This document shows, in pieces, positions 1 to 7,128 of a stretch of 64,000 bases of DNA (its first letter is position 1; each line of letters starts with the position of its first letter). Source of the stretch: Paracnuella aquatica (GTDB lineage: Bacteria; Bacteroidota; Bacteroidia; Chitinophagales; Chitinophagaceae); assembly GCF_003332885.2 (NCBI RefSeq), contig NZ_QOWJ01000003.1:124001-188000 (forward strand). Reading direction: 5' to 3'. Under the pieces are notes generated by a model. The model ran no database searches, was not told the DNA's origin, and saw nothing but the letters and a program-made list of their open reading frames with translations. The translations under genes were made by a program, and so were the position numbers.

Positions 1-247
1 CAACATGCCTCGCATGAACGGCAAAGAAGCCCTGAAAAAAATTCGCGACCTGGACCGGTTTTCCCGGATCCCGGTGGTGCTTTTTTCTACTTCGTCCATG
101 CCGCACGACCGGGATTATGCCCGCCAGTACGGAGCCGGTTTTATCACCAAGCCGCTTGATGTGCGCCAGATTGAAGCCATTGCCGAAGAATTTGTATCGC
201 ATTGCGCAGAGGACATTAAAAAAGGCATCCGCAGGCAAACGTCCTGA
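1..247 (+). CDS. Response regulator receiver domain, C-terminal part (5' end outside window)
   Basis: The reading frame is open to the left edge and begins in the window with N-MPRMNG, the stretch that normally follows the phosphoacceptor Asp of a receiver (REC) domain. It continues with the conserved Ser/Thr region (VVLFSTSS) and the switch Lys-Pro pair (ITKPLD), then ends about 40 residues later without an output domain. It is therefore the last part of a receiver domain, either a stand-alone regulator or the tail of a larger signalling protein. The ATG at position 5 is an internal Met, not the start. A terminator follows at 274-311, so it closes its own transcript. Confidence 0.85.
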   Translation, partial: NMPRMNGKEALKKIRDLDRFSRIPVVLFSTSSMPHDRDYARQYGAGFITKPLDVRQIEAIAEEFVSHCAEDIKKGIRRQTS

Positions 248-273
248 GCATTTCAAAAATATTTTTCTTCGAC

Positions 274-311
274 ACCACAGGTAATTGCCACGTGCAAGCC
301 TGTGGTTTTTT
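274..311. terminator. Terminator between the receiver gene and cheB
   Basis: ACCACAGG (274-281) pairs with CCTGTGGT (299-306) and a T run follows. It lies after the + strand receiver gene and just before the end of the convergent cheB gene. Confidence 0.7.
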
Positions 312-340
312 ATTGGGTAAATAAGAGGATGGCTTAAGGT

Positions 341-919
341 TTACAGGTATTCCAGCAGGGCCTGGTGCAATTGGTTGCCAGCCACTACGCGATGACCGGG
401 ATGGAGTAGCAGCGCCTGTTGCGGCATGTAATACACTTCGGCTGTGGCGGGGTCCTGCACCAGCGTATCGCCGCCCCGTTCCTTAATCCGCAGCAGCCCC
501 TCGGCACCGTCGGCGTTGGCCCCAGATAATAAAATACCGATGGTATCGGCGCCATAGGCGTAAGCCGCCGATTCAAAGCTCACATCAATGCTTGGGCGGC
601 TGTGGTGTACTTTTTCCGAATCGTCCAGAGAAAATTGGTGGCGGCCCTCCAGCAGCAGGTGATAATCGGGAGGGGCCAGGTAAATGCCGCCAGGCACCAG
701 CGGGTCTTTGTCTTCCACTTCTCTTACCGGCAGGCTGGTGCGGCCTGCTAGCAGCCCCAACAGCACCGAGTCGGCCGACTGCTTTCGATGCAGCACGATT
801 AACACGGCTGCATGGGGCAGCGCGGGTAAACCGGCTACAATGGAAAGTACGATTTCCAAACTGCCTGCCGAGCCGCCAATGACCACCAGTCGTTGCCGCC
901 TTAGGCTATCTTGCGCCAT
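341..919 (-). CDS. CheB-type protein-glutamate methylesterase, catalytic domain only
   Basis: The protein is a stand-alone CheB methylesterase domain of 192 aa, without the N-terminal receiver domain of enteric CheB. CheB enzymes hydrolyse methyl-glutamate on chemoreceptor-like proteins or deamidate glutamine. The catalytic triad is visible: Ser17 in IGGSAGS, His44 in VLHRK and Asp137 in SGANADGAEG. It overlaps the end of cheR by 19 nt on the same strand, so the two are co-translated. No cheA, cheW, receptor or flagellar gene is nearby. In Bacteroidota such CheR/CheB pairs usually accompany hybrid histidine kinases and receiver-only regulators; the flanking receiver genes fit that role. The absence of a receiver domain implies regulation other than by phosphorylation of CheB itself. 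Confidence 0.92.
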   Translation of the reverse strand: MAQDSLRRQRLVVIGGSAGSLEIVLSIVAGLPALPHAAVLIVLHRKQSADSVLLGLLAGRTSLPVREVEDKDPLVPGGIYLAPPDYHLLLEGRHQFSLDDSEKVHHSRPSIDVSFESAAYAYGADTIGILLSGANADGAEGLLRIKERGGDTLVQDPATAEVYYMPQQALLLHPGHRVVAGNQLHQALLEYL

Positions 920-1734
920 ATCTTTTCTTTTTCGGCAATAGGTGCATATTTATGGGCAATGCCCGAGAAGCGTATGTTTTCCTTGGTGCCCAAAACCAGG
1001 AAGCCCAGTTTTTCCAGGCTTTCATCAAACAGCTGCAGGGCCTGGTCCTGCAATGTTTTATCAAAATAAATCAGCACGTTGCGGCACAGGATCAGTTGAA
1101 ACTCGTTGAACGACCGGTCCGAAACCAGGTTGTGTGTAGCCGTGATCATGCGTTTTTTAAAACGATCGTCAAATTTTGCCCAGTCGTATTTAGCCGTATA
1201 ATAATCCGAAAATTCGCGGGTGCCGCCGGAGGCAATATAGTTTTCGGAGTACTGCTTCATGTGGCGCATGGGAAAGATGCCCAGCCTTGCCTGTTCCACC
1301 ACCGCGGGGTTGATGTCGGTAGCATACAGCAGCGACTTGTGCAACAGGCCTGCTTCTTGGAGCATGATGGCCATGGAGTACACTTCCTCGCCGGTGGCGC
1401 AGCCAGCATGCCAAATGCGGATAAACGGATGCGTGGCCAGCACGGGCAACACCTGGGTGCGGATGATGCGGTAAGCATGCGGGTCGCGAAACATTTCGGT
1501 TACGTTCACCGTTATTTCCTCTACAAACCGTTTCAGGTAACTGGCGTTGTTGCGCAGGTGGTACAGCAGTTCGGCAAATGATGGAAAGCGGTCTACAATC
1601 AGCAGCCGGTTTACCCGCCGCCGCAGCGATGCACGGGCATAGTGGCTAAAGTCATAGCCATATTGTTCGGCCAGTTCCAGCAGCAACTGGTCGAGTTCTT
1701 CTTCCTTAATAATAGCCGTTTCTGTAGGGTTCAC
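901..1734 (-). CDS. CheR-type protein-glutamate methyltransferase
   Basis: A SAM-dependent methyltransferase of the CheR family, 277 aa, close to the usual length. The N-terminal helical CheR domain (about residues 10-65) contains the basic stretch ARASLRRRVNRLL. The catalytic domain has VTEMFRDP (78-85), the SAM-binding loop HAGCATGEEVYSMA (109-122) and CRNVLIYF (217-224). These are hallmark CheR motifs. No TPR or PAS extension is present. It heads a two-gene unit with cheB (19 nt overlap) and lies 52 nt downstream of a receiver-only regulator on the same strand, so the three may be one transcript. The likely target is a receptor or kinase outside the window. Confidence 0.93.
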   Translation of the reverse strand: MNPTETAIIKEEELDQLLLELAEQYGYDFSHYARASLRRRVNRLLIVDRFPSFAELLYHLRNNASYLKRFVEEITVNVTEMFRDPHAYRIIRTQVLPVLATHPFIRIWHAGCATGEEVYSMAIMLQEAGLLHKSLLYATDINPAVVEQARLGIFPMRHMKQYSENYIASGGTREFSDYYTAKYDWAKFDDRFKKRMITATHNLVSDRSFNEFQLILCRNVLIYFDKTLQDQALQLFDESLEKLGFLVLGTKENIRFSGIAHKYAPIAEKEKIWRKIA

Positions 1735-1786
1735 CGTTGTTCTGCTTTACTGTGTGCACTCCTTTGCAAGTGTTGTTCTCTGGAGG

Positions 1787-2155
1787 TTATTTCAAATAAC
1801 GGTCCAGTAGCAATAAAAGTTTAGGCACGTCTACTGGTTTGGAAAGATAATCATCGGCACCGGCCTCAAGGCAGCGTTCCCGGTCGCCGGCCATGGCCTG
1901 CGCCGTAACGGCAATGATGGGAATATGGCCCCATGCGGGGTCGCCTTTGAGCATGGGAATGGCCTGGTAACCGTCCATTTCGGGCATCATAATATCCAAA
2001 AGTATCACCCCCGTTTGCGGATGTTGCTGCAGCAGCTGCAGGGCCTCGGCCACGGTTACAGCAGAAATGACTGTAAAACCTTTCGATCGTAGCGTGGCGG
2101 TTAGTGCAAAAATGTTCCGGCTGTCATCGTCAACAATCAAAATAGGAACGGCCAT
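1787..2155 (-). CDS. Receiver-only response regulator (CheY-like)
   Basis: A 122-aa single-domain response regulator. The acidic pocket is Asp9-Asp11 (IVDDD), the phosphoacceptor is Asp54 (LLDIMMPEMDG), the switch Thr is Thr84 and the conserved Lys is Lys106 (SKPVD). All essential residues are present, so it should be phosphorylatable. It has no DNA-binding or enzymatic output domain. The motif style (DIMMPEMDGYQA) is that of receivers working with hybrid histidine kinases in phosphorelays. It precedes cheR and cheB on the same strand, with a 52-nt gap, and is probably co-transcribed with them. The cognate kinase is not in the window. Confidence 0.92.
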   Translation of the reverse strand: MAVPILIVDDDSRNIFALTATLRSKGFTVISAVTVAEALQLLQQHPQTGVILLDIMMPEMDGYQAIPMLKGDPAWGHIPIIAVTAQAMAGDRERCLEAGADDYLSKPVDVPKLLLLLDRYLK

Positions 2156-2440
2156 GCAAATAATTTAGAACAAAGGTGCAGGCAAAAAGCCAAGTGCAGT
2201 GTTTAGCCTGGTAAAACTTTAGTCGAAAAATGTTCGAAAAAAAATGCACGATAGTTCAGAGCAATACTCGGTGGAAATTTTGCTGCACATACATTTTTTC
2301 TAAACAATGTTCTAGCGCTTCGCAACAAGATAGGATCGAACCGGAAAAGCATTGGATGGTAAATTTCAATCAGCGCAAACTTTTGTTACAGCCTAAAAAT
2401 GCACAGCATCCAGGAATTTATATTTTCCCCAAAAACAAAA
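2156..2440. other. Intergenic stretch, nothing recognised
   Basis: No convincing gene or repeat is seen between the start of the receiver gene at 2155 and the hairpin at 2441. An 81-codon frame on the + strand (2230-2475) has an amino-acid composition unlike a protein and runs into the terminator. The region must hold the promoter of the receiver-cheR-cheB unit, but no clear TAnnTTTG box was found. Confidence 0.5.
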
Positions 2441-2469
2441 AAAGCTACCCATCATTAACAGGTAGCTTT
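2441..2469 (-). terminator. Terminator after the small membrane-protein gene
   Basis: AAAGCTACC (2441-2449) pairs with GGTAGCTTT (2461-2469) around an 11-nt loop. On the minus strand the hairpin ends in a run of T from the A-rich stretch at 2432-2440. It follows the 48-aa gene at 2520-2666. Confidence 0.75.
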
Positions 2470-2519
2470 AAATAAATGTCTTTGTGCGCCCAGCGCTTTT
2501 TTTACCGGATAAAAATGCT

Positions 2520-2666
2520 TTAATGCAGGAACAACTCGCGGAAAATCTGCGGATCCGTTTTCATGAGTTTGTAGCAGAAAGTCATCAGTACGATGGAGGC
2601 AATGAGCAGGGCATCCACATATTGGCGCCGCTGAGGCGAGCGTTGGTTTTGGCTAAAAAAGTTCAT
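2520..2666 (-). CDS. Small single-pass membrane protein (48 aa), unknown function
   Basis: A short frame starting at ATG 2666 and ending TAA at 2520. It encodes 48 residues: a polar, basic N-terminus (MNFFSQNQRSPQRRQYVDA), one hydrophobic segment (ALLIASIVLMTFCYKLM, about residues 19-35) and a short polar tail ending in FRELFLH. Basic residues before the helix predict an inside N-terminus. A hairpin terminator lies 50 nt downstream, which supports a real transcription unit. I recognise no family. Its size and build resemble small inner-membrane proteins of Bacteroidota that are often missed in annotation. Confidence 0.6.
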   Translation of the reverse strand: MNFFSQNQRSPQRRQYVDALLIASIVLMTFCYKLMKTDPQIFRELFLH

Positions 2667-2792
2667 GTTTAATTTTCTTACGGTTTTGCGGATTAAAATG
2701 GCATAGACCCACAGGCAATAAATGCCTGCTGCGTGGGTACAAATGCAGGGTAAAAGTAATAAATAGCCGCCAGCTTTAGCGCTGGCCGGCTG

Positions 2793-3008
2793 TTATTTGC
2801 GCATAATAACCCGAACAACCGTTTCGGGGCTTGCGGTAGAATGGCTGTGGTGCACATCGAGCACCGAATAGTCATGGATGCGGTAACCCTGGCTGTAGTG
2901 ATCGCGGATCTCGTTGTTGTTGCGAAACAGGTCGCCGCGTTTGCAGATCTGGGTCAGGCCTTCTTCACCGGAAGCGTTGGGTACTATTACTGTTAATTGC
3001 TTTTCCAT
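2793..3008 (-). CDS. Hypothetical protein, 71 aa
   Basis: An open frame of 71 codons, ATG 3008 to stop 2793, encoding a soluble, mildly charged protein without signal peptide or membrane segment. The composition is protein-like and the start is followed by a normal Lys/Glu-rich N-terminus (MEKQLTVIVP). It contains a His-rich patch (DVHHSHSTA). The gap to the 48-aa gene downstream on the same strand is 126 nt. No family is recognised. The reading frame and AT/GC content match the neighbours, so it is probably a lineage-specific gene rather than chance. Confidence 0.55.
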   Translation of the reverse strand: MEKQLTVIVPNASGEEGLTQICKRGDLFRNNNEIRDHYSQGYRIHDYSVLDVHHSHSTASPETVVRVIMRK

Positions 3009-3263
3009 ATGCTCAATAATCTGGGGTTTACAACAGTAAAAAAGCTGTGCCGGGGCTTTTTTCTAATATACAGTTATTTTGGCGGCTGTAAAAGTAAACA
3101 GCGCCTTTTCTCCATGCAATCCATTTTTGTACCGGAATGCGCTTGCCCGTGTTCAATGGCGGGAAGAGGCTGTGAGTGGTGGGGGCGGAGCTTTGAAGCG
3201 ATGAGCTACGAGCATCGAGCATAGCTGAGCCTGCCTACTCACAACTCATAACTCACGACGCTG

Positions 3264-4214
3264 CTACGCAGTAGCAGCCACCTCCGGCCATTGCTTCGCC
3301 GTTTTGTTGTTGCGGTCGGTAATTTCTTTTTGCAATTCCTTGTTGATCATTACCCCGGCTTTGGCGCCTTCGGCGGCGGCCACTACTACAAAATGCATGT
3401 CCCGGTCCGCATCGCCGGCCACATACAGCCCCGGCGTTGATGTTTGCTGGTAGCGGTTGGTGATCACCACGCCTTTCTTGCTCACTTCACAGCCAAAGGT
3501 TTCGTACAGGTCGCAGTGCTGGGTGTAACCGTTTACAAAAAATATAGCATCGCAGTCACGGGTTTTGCCATTTTTAAAAACAATGCGCTCCAACTGTGTA
3601 CCCGTTCCATCCAGCCGGTCGAACACATCGTACACCACTTCAACGCCGTTGGCTTTTAGCTGTTCCAGCTGTTTGGGTTTTACATGACGGCGTCCGTCGG
3701 TGTACAGCGTTACCTGGTCGGTCCAGCCTTTTAATGCCAGCGCCAGCTCCCAGCCATCTTTGTTGCGAGCATAGATGCCCACTTTCCGGTCCTGAACTTC
3801 CCATCCATCGCAATACGGGCAATGGAAAACCGAATGCCCATAAAACTCTTGGAAGCCGGGCACCTCGGGCACATTGTCAATCAGGCCGGTTGCAATGAGC
3901 AGTTTTTTAGCATGATACAGCGCACCATCTTCATCCCGCACCGCAAACAGGCCGTCGCTGTTTTGGCGGGCATGGGTTATTTTTTTCATGATGCGTTTTA
4001 CACCGTACTTATCCAGTTCGGTATGACAGATCTGTAAAAAATCGGTGGGTAAAATATCATCACGGGTAAGGTAGTTGTGCATGCCATGCGAGTACTGGTT
4101 GCGGTAACGTGCCGTATCAAAAACCACCACGCTCCGGCGGCAACGGCCCAGCACCACGGCAGCGTTAAGCCCGGCAGGGCCGCCGCCTATGATTATACAA
4201 TCCTGCAATTCCAT
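3264..4214 (-). CDS. Thioredoxin-reductase-like NAD(P)/FAD-dependent oxidoreductase
   Basis: A flavoprotein of the class II pyridine nucleotide-disulfide oxidoreductase type, 316 aa from the ATG at 4214. The FAD-binding GGGPAG loop is at residues 10-15. The redox-active pair is Cys132-Pro-Tyr-Cys135 (FHCPYCDG) in the middle of the protein, as in thioredoxin reductases, but with the CPYCDG form seen in TrxR-like disulfide reductases rather than CATC. The second FAD motif (LYVAGDAD) is near the C-terminus. The start at 4214 puts the FAD motif at the usual distance from the N-terminus; an in-frame ATG exists at 4223 and a longer frame reaches 4268. Substrate is unknown; the protein may reduce a thioredoxin-like partner not encoded here. 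Confidence 0.88.
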   Translation of the reverse strand: MELQDCIIIGGGPAGLNAAVVLGRCRRSVVVFDTARYRNQYSHGMHNYLTRDDILPTDFLQICHTELDKYGVKRIMKKITHARQNSDGLFAVRDEDGALYHAKKLLIATGLIDNVPEVPGFQEFYGHSVFHCPYCDGWEVQDRKVGIYARNKDGWELALALKGWTDQVTLYTDGRRHVKPKQLEQLKANGVEVVYDVFDRLDGTGTQLERIVFKNGKTRDCDAIFFVNGYTQHCDLYETFGCEVSKKGVVITNRYQQTSTPGLYVAGDADRDMHFVVVAAAEGAKAGVMINKELQKEITDRNNKTAKQWPEVAATA

Positions 4215-4296
4215 TCCAATCATTTGTGCATACGTTATCAAATACGGTGCTAAGTAAAAGAGCACCAACTGTCGTCTCGTCGGTTGCAGAAAGTGG

Positions 4297-4794
4297 TTAC
4301 CTGCGTTGGGCCTGTATAAATCCGTTGTAGGAAATCTGCTGGCGGTTGTTGCTCACGGCAATCAGCGTAGCGTAGCCATTGGGGCTCACGCTGAGGATCA
4401 ATTCCCGTATATCGGTTTGGCCCCGTGGGCTGATGCTAATCTCCTGGCGATCGTTACCGGCCCTTGTGGCCGAATAGCTAAAATCCGTGAGTATAAAATC
4501 CATCGGGCCCCGGTTGGTGCCGATAGGTGCCGTAAATGCCCGCCCTACGTAGGGCAGATAGCTTTGCACCGTATCCGGACTAATGCGCAGGAAAAAATCA
4601 GGCGTTACCTGCCGGGTACGGCCACCAATGGGGTTGATGGATTGGGGTATAAATACAAAGCGACGGGCCTGCAACAGGCTGTCGGCATTAACCCCACCGC
4701 CCTGCGCACCGCCGGCGGTGCCGCATGCAGCAAGCACAACGGCAGCCACAATGAAAAAGATTATTGCAAATAAATTGCTGCTTATTTTATTCAT
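4297..4794 (-). CDS. DUF4251 family lipoprotein
   Basis: A 165-aa exported lipoprotein. The N-terminus is a signal peptide with a lipobox (VLAACGTAG), so the mature protein should begin at the Cys and be anchored to a membrane. The rest matches the pattern of DUF4251: an FVFIPQSI strand near the start, DTVQSYLPYVGRAF in the middle and a C-terminal set of strands (ISISPRG, LILSVSPNGYATLIAVSNNRQ, ISYNGFI). Members are common in Bacteroidota and have no proven function. It is co-oriented with a 53-aa gene 38 nt upstream and they may share a transcript. Confidence 0.82.
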   Translation of the reverse strand: MNKISSNLFAIIFFIVAAVVLAACGTAGGAQGGGVNADSLLQARRFVFIPQSINPIGGRTRQVTPDFFLRISPDTVQSYLPYVGRAFTAPIGTNRGPMDFILTDFSYSATRAGNDRQEISISPRGQTDIRELILSVSPNGYATLIAVSNNRQQISYNGFIQAQRR

Positions 4795-4832
4795 AAGGTC
4801 TCCTTTGTTGATGTTGGATCAAGTCCTTGCTA

Positions 4833-4994
4833 TCAATCCCGTTCGGTCAGGGCTTCTTTTCGCTGTTGTTCCAATGCGGCTTCTTCTTCGGGTGTAGCCT
4901 CACGGTCATTGACCGGCTCTTTAAATGGATTGGGCCGTTGTTCGCCTTCCTGTTTCGGTTGGGTCCGCTCCGCCTGATATTGGTCTTTATCCAT
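4833..4994 (-). CDS. Small charged protein (53 aa), unknown function
   Basis: A 53-codon frame from ATG 4994 to TGA 4833. The product is very hydrophilic and rich in Glu, Gln, Lys, Arg and Pro, with an N-terminus MDKDQYQAERTQPKQEG and a helical acidic C-terminal half (EEEAALEQQRKEAL). It has no signal peptide or membrane segment and looks partly disordered. It is followed after 38 nt by the DUF4251 lipoprotein gene on the same strand. The composition is similar to small stress-related or unstructured proteins common in this phylum, but no family can be assigned. Confidence 0.55.
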   Translation of the reverse strand: MDKDQYQAERTQPKQEGEQRPNPFKEPVNDREATPEEEAALEQQRKEALTERD

Positions 4995-5102
4995 AGCTTT
5001 TATTTTACCTATATACGTTCCGAAAATGGGGCCAGAGTAAGCCCTGCTACCCGTGGCGAGGGTAATGGGCCAGCAGCTTTAACAAAAAATGAATGACTGG
5101 GA

Positions 5103-5564
5103 TTAGTCATTTTTTAATTGATTTATCTGTTGCATCATCCGCTGGTAATGCGAGCCTTGCCAGTACACCCGACTGCATTGTGGGCATTGCCAAAAATGGT
5201 GGAACTCCTGTATGGTTGCGGGCTGCAAACGATGCAGCACATCGGCTTTATGGACAGGTTCTAATAAGCAGTTGCACGCCATGCACCGCGTAAATGGCTC
5301 AAGATGGTGCCGGCCAAAATGCGCAATCACCTGCGCCAATTGTGGCGCAGTATGTTCGCTTTCAATAATAAAGGCTTGGAGAAAAGGGTTTTGGGCAAGC
5401 GCCGTTTGCCGCGTTAGCAGGATGCGGTTTTTGGAAACGGCTGTTTTTAATAATTGCGGTTTGCTCCACGCTGCGCTATATGCAGTGTCGAAACCGAGCA
5501 TACGTAGTTGCCGGGCCAGCCGGCCCAGGTGTACATCGGCCACAAACCGCGGTGGGCTGAACAT
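5103..5564 (-). CDS. Mut7-C RNase-domain protein (PIN-like with zinc ribbon)
   Basis: A 153-aa protein of the Mut7-C family. The N-terminal half is PIN-like: FVADVHLGRLARQLRMLGFD, with Asp10 as a conserved acidic residue, followed by ILLTRQ in which the PIN fold usually supplies another active-site position. The C-terminal half carries a four-cysteine zinc ribbon (Cys94, Cys97, Cys127, Cys130: RCMACN and CPQCSRVYW). The family is predicted to act on RNA; biochemical proof for the stand-alone bacterial forms is weak. Some members carry an extra ubiquitin-like domain, absent here. It stands alone on the minus strand. Confidence 0.85.
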   Translation of the reverse strand: MFSPPRFVADVHLGRLARQLRMLGFDTAYSAAWSKPQLLKTAVSKNRILLTRQTALAQNPFLQAFIIESEHTAPQLAQVIAHFGRHHLEPFTRCMACNCLLEPVHKADVLHRLQPATIQEFHHFWQCPQCSRVYWQGSHYQRMMQQINQLKND

Positions 5565-5642
5565 GCATTAGCTGCGTGTAAAACCGTACCGGAAGGCCGG
5601 CAGTTGATGACAAAGAATTTGGCTGATAAATTTGCGGCAGAT

Positions 5643-5771
5643 TTACGCAGGGCTATTTATGAGCAGGTACAACAGTGCGCTAATTAGGGCAATGATTCCT
5701 ACAGCAATTGCCCCGTTGCGCAAAAAATGATGGCGGAGCATTTTGCCCAATTGATTAGAGATGGCTTTCAT
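5643..5771 (-). CDS. Small single-pass membrane protein (42 aa), unknown function
   Basis: A 42-codon frame from ATG 5771 to TAA 5643. It begins with a basic amphipathic stretch (MKAISNQLGKMLRHHFLRNG) followed by a strongly hydrophobic segment (AIAVGIIALISALLYLL, about residues 21-37) and a five-residue tail. This pattern predicts one transmembrane helix with the N-terminus inside. The frame lies in a gap of about 450 bp that otherwise contains no gene. No family is recognised. The hydrophobic run with positive flank is unlikely to arise by chance, but expression is not shown. Confidence 0.5.
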   Translation of the reverse strand: MKAISNQLGKMLRHHFLRNGAIAVGIIALISALLYLLINSPA

Positions 5772-6020
5772 GGAAATGGTTTTGTGGCGGAAAAATAGGC
5801 TGTTTTTTCAATTGTCAAAATTTTTCATCCACAGATGATGCTGGGCCAGCGTTTTACGTCGATTTACAAAAGGGTTCCCTTTGGGTGGAGCAAACCTTTT
5901 TGCGATACCCGTGTTTTTTTGTTGAGTTTGGAATGATTTTTTATTCAGTGCTTTGCGTCCCGTCGTTCAAAATAGATGGGAGCATTGGTCGCCTCCTAAA
6001 AAACCTAACAGATATTATTT

Positions 6021-6404
6021 ATGTCAAACGCAACCCTACAACCCACCAAGACAAAAAAAGTATTGATCATTGAAGACGAAGGCGATATGTGCCTGCTGCT
6101 CAACATCATGTTGAACGGAAAGGAAATGGAACTGGATCATGTAAAAAACCTGGAGCTGGCTGGCGAATACCTGAAAAAGGAACAGCCCAACGTGGTGATC
6201 CTCGACAACAAGCTGCCCGACGGTTTTGGCATTGATTACATCAGCCACATCAAAGCAAATTACCCGTCCATCCGCATCATTATGATCTCGGGTTTCGACG
6301 GATCGGCTAAAGACGTGGCCATGGAAAACGGCGCCGATATTTTCCTGGAAAAGCCATTTACCAAAACCCAATTGTTTGATGCGATTGCGCAGCTGATGCA
6401 ATAA
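6021..6404 (+). CDS. Receiver-only response regulator
   Basis: A 127-aa single receiver domain. The acidic pair is Glu18-Asp19 (IIEDE), the phosphoacceptor Asp62 lies in ILDNKLPDGFG, the switch residue is Ser90 and the conserved Lys is Lys111 (LEKPF). It has an extra 12-residue Thr/Lys-rich N-terminus and no output domain. The NKLPDG.GI form of the phosphorylation loop is typical of receivers found in phosphorelays. It is monocistronic: a strong terminator follows directly and the next gene is convergent. Partner kinase not in the window. Confidence 0.92.
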   Translation: MSNATLQPTKTKKVLIIEDEGDMCLLLNIMLNGKEMELDHVKNLELAGEYLKKEQPNVVILDNKLPDGFGIDYISHIKANYPSIRIIMISGFDGSAKDVAMENGADIFLEKPFTKTQLFDAIAQLMQ

Positions 6405-6421
6405 GAGATTGGTATTAGTTT

Positions 6422-6464
6422 CATCAAAAAGCCCCGGACGATTTTTTGTCCGGGGCTTTTTGAT
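6422..6464. terminator. Bidirectional terminator between convergent genes
   Basis: A near-perfect palindrome: AAAAGCCCCGGAC (6427-6439) pairs with GTCCGGGGCTTTT (6448-6460), with A and T tracts on the outer sides so it works on both strands. It separates the receiver gene (+) from the DUF1801 gene (-). Confidence 0.9.
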
Positions 6465-6531
6465 TTACTACACTTTATGATCACTGCTCCGTTGGTTTCA
6501 AGGAGTGGGAGTTTATTGTTTGTGCTCCAAT

Positions 6532-6963
6532 TCAGCAGGAGCTTGTGCCATTTTCAGAATGGTGTTTGATGGCCGCCTTACACATCTGCTCCAGTACATC
6601 GAGGTTAAGGTCTTTGAGCTGTTTAAAATAAATGCAGGATTTGCCCATGGTGTAAGTGCCTAAGCCCTCGAGCAATTCCCGGTCGCCATTTTCCGGAACG
6701 GTAACATACAGCGAGAACTGCGCTTTACGCGGCGAAAAAGCAATCAAGGGCGCATCGCCTTCATGTCCGGTTGCATACCGGTAATGGTAGCTGCCAAACC
6801 CAATGATGGTGGGTCCCCACATTTTTGGTGCACACCCCGACCATTGCTGCATCAGCTCCATAAGCCGGAAGCTGTCTGCTCTTTTTTGTTCGCTGGTTAC
6901 AAATGCATGAATGAATGCAGGGACATCAACATCGGTGTAGGCGGTTTTGGTTCTTGCAGCCAT
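6532..6963 (-). CDS. DUF1801 domain protein
   Basis: A 143-aa cytoplasmic protein matching the DUF1801 (YdhG-like) family. Features are an N-terminal helical segment (VPAFIHAFVTSEQKRADSFRL), a core MWGPTIIGFGSYHYRY with the conserved W-G-x-x-I-x-G-F/Y-G arrangement, the strand pair LIAFSPRKAQFSLYV and a C-terminal block with KSCIYFKQLKDLN. The fold is related to YdhG; function in bacteria is not established. It is a single gene on the minus strand, sharing the bidirectional terminator with the upstream receiver gene. Confidence 0.85.
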   Translation of the reverse strand: MAARTKTAYTDVDVPAFIHAFVTSEQKRADSFRLMELMQQWSGCAPKMWGPTIIGFGSYHYRYATGHEGDAPLIAFSPRKAQFSLYVTVPENGDRELLEGLGTYTMGKSCIYFKQLKDLNLDVLEQMCKAAIKHHSENGTSSC

Positions 6964-7101
6964 ATGATTGGGGTTGATTGTATTTGCTTAGTATTGAAAG
7001 TAGATAACCCTAACGATTTACTTGCTTTTGCCGGTTGGAACTAAGCTTTTAGCCGGAATTAATGGTAGTCGACTTTGTATTATGTTATTTAGCAAAAGCC
7101 C

Positions 7102-7109
7102 TAATTTTG
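7102..7109 (+). promoter_or_regulatory. Possible -7 box (TAATTTTG)
   Basis: Fits the Bacteroidota -7 consensus TAnnTTTG, 20 nt before the ATG of the MORN/TonB_C gene. A TTTG at 7074-7077 could be the -33 box but the spacer of 24 nt is longer than usual. Confidence 0.4.
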
Positions 7110-7128
7110 CCACACCAAACTCTGTACT

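Noticed and set aside
952..1581. Long open frame (209 codons) on the + strand opposite cheR
   Set aside because: It is antisense to a clear CheR gene and has no recognisable motif; the composition is that of a shadow frame.
2230..2475. 81-codon frame on the + strand
   Set aside because: Low-complexity, Lys/Asn/Cys-rich without protein-like pattern, and it runs through the terminator hairpin.
3140..3263. GTGAGTGG/CACTCAC-like palindromic stretch beside the flavoprotein gene
   Set aside because: The pairing is scattered and imperfect, and no second copy was found in the window.
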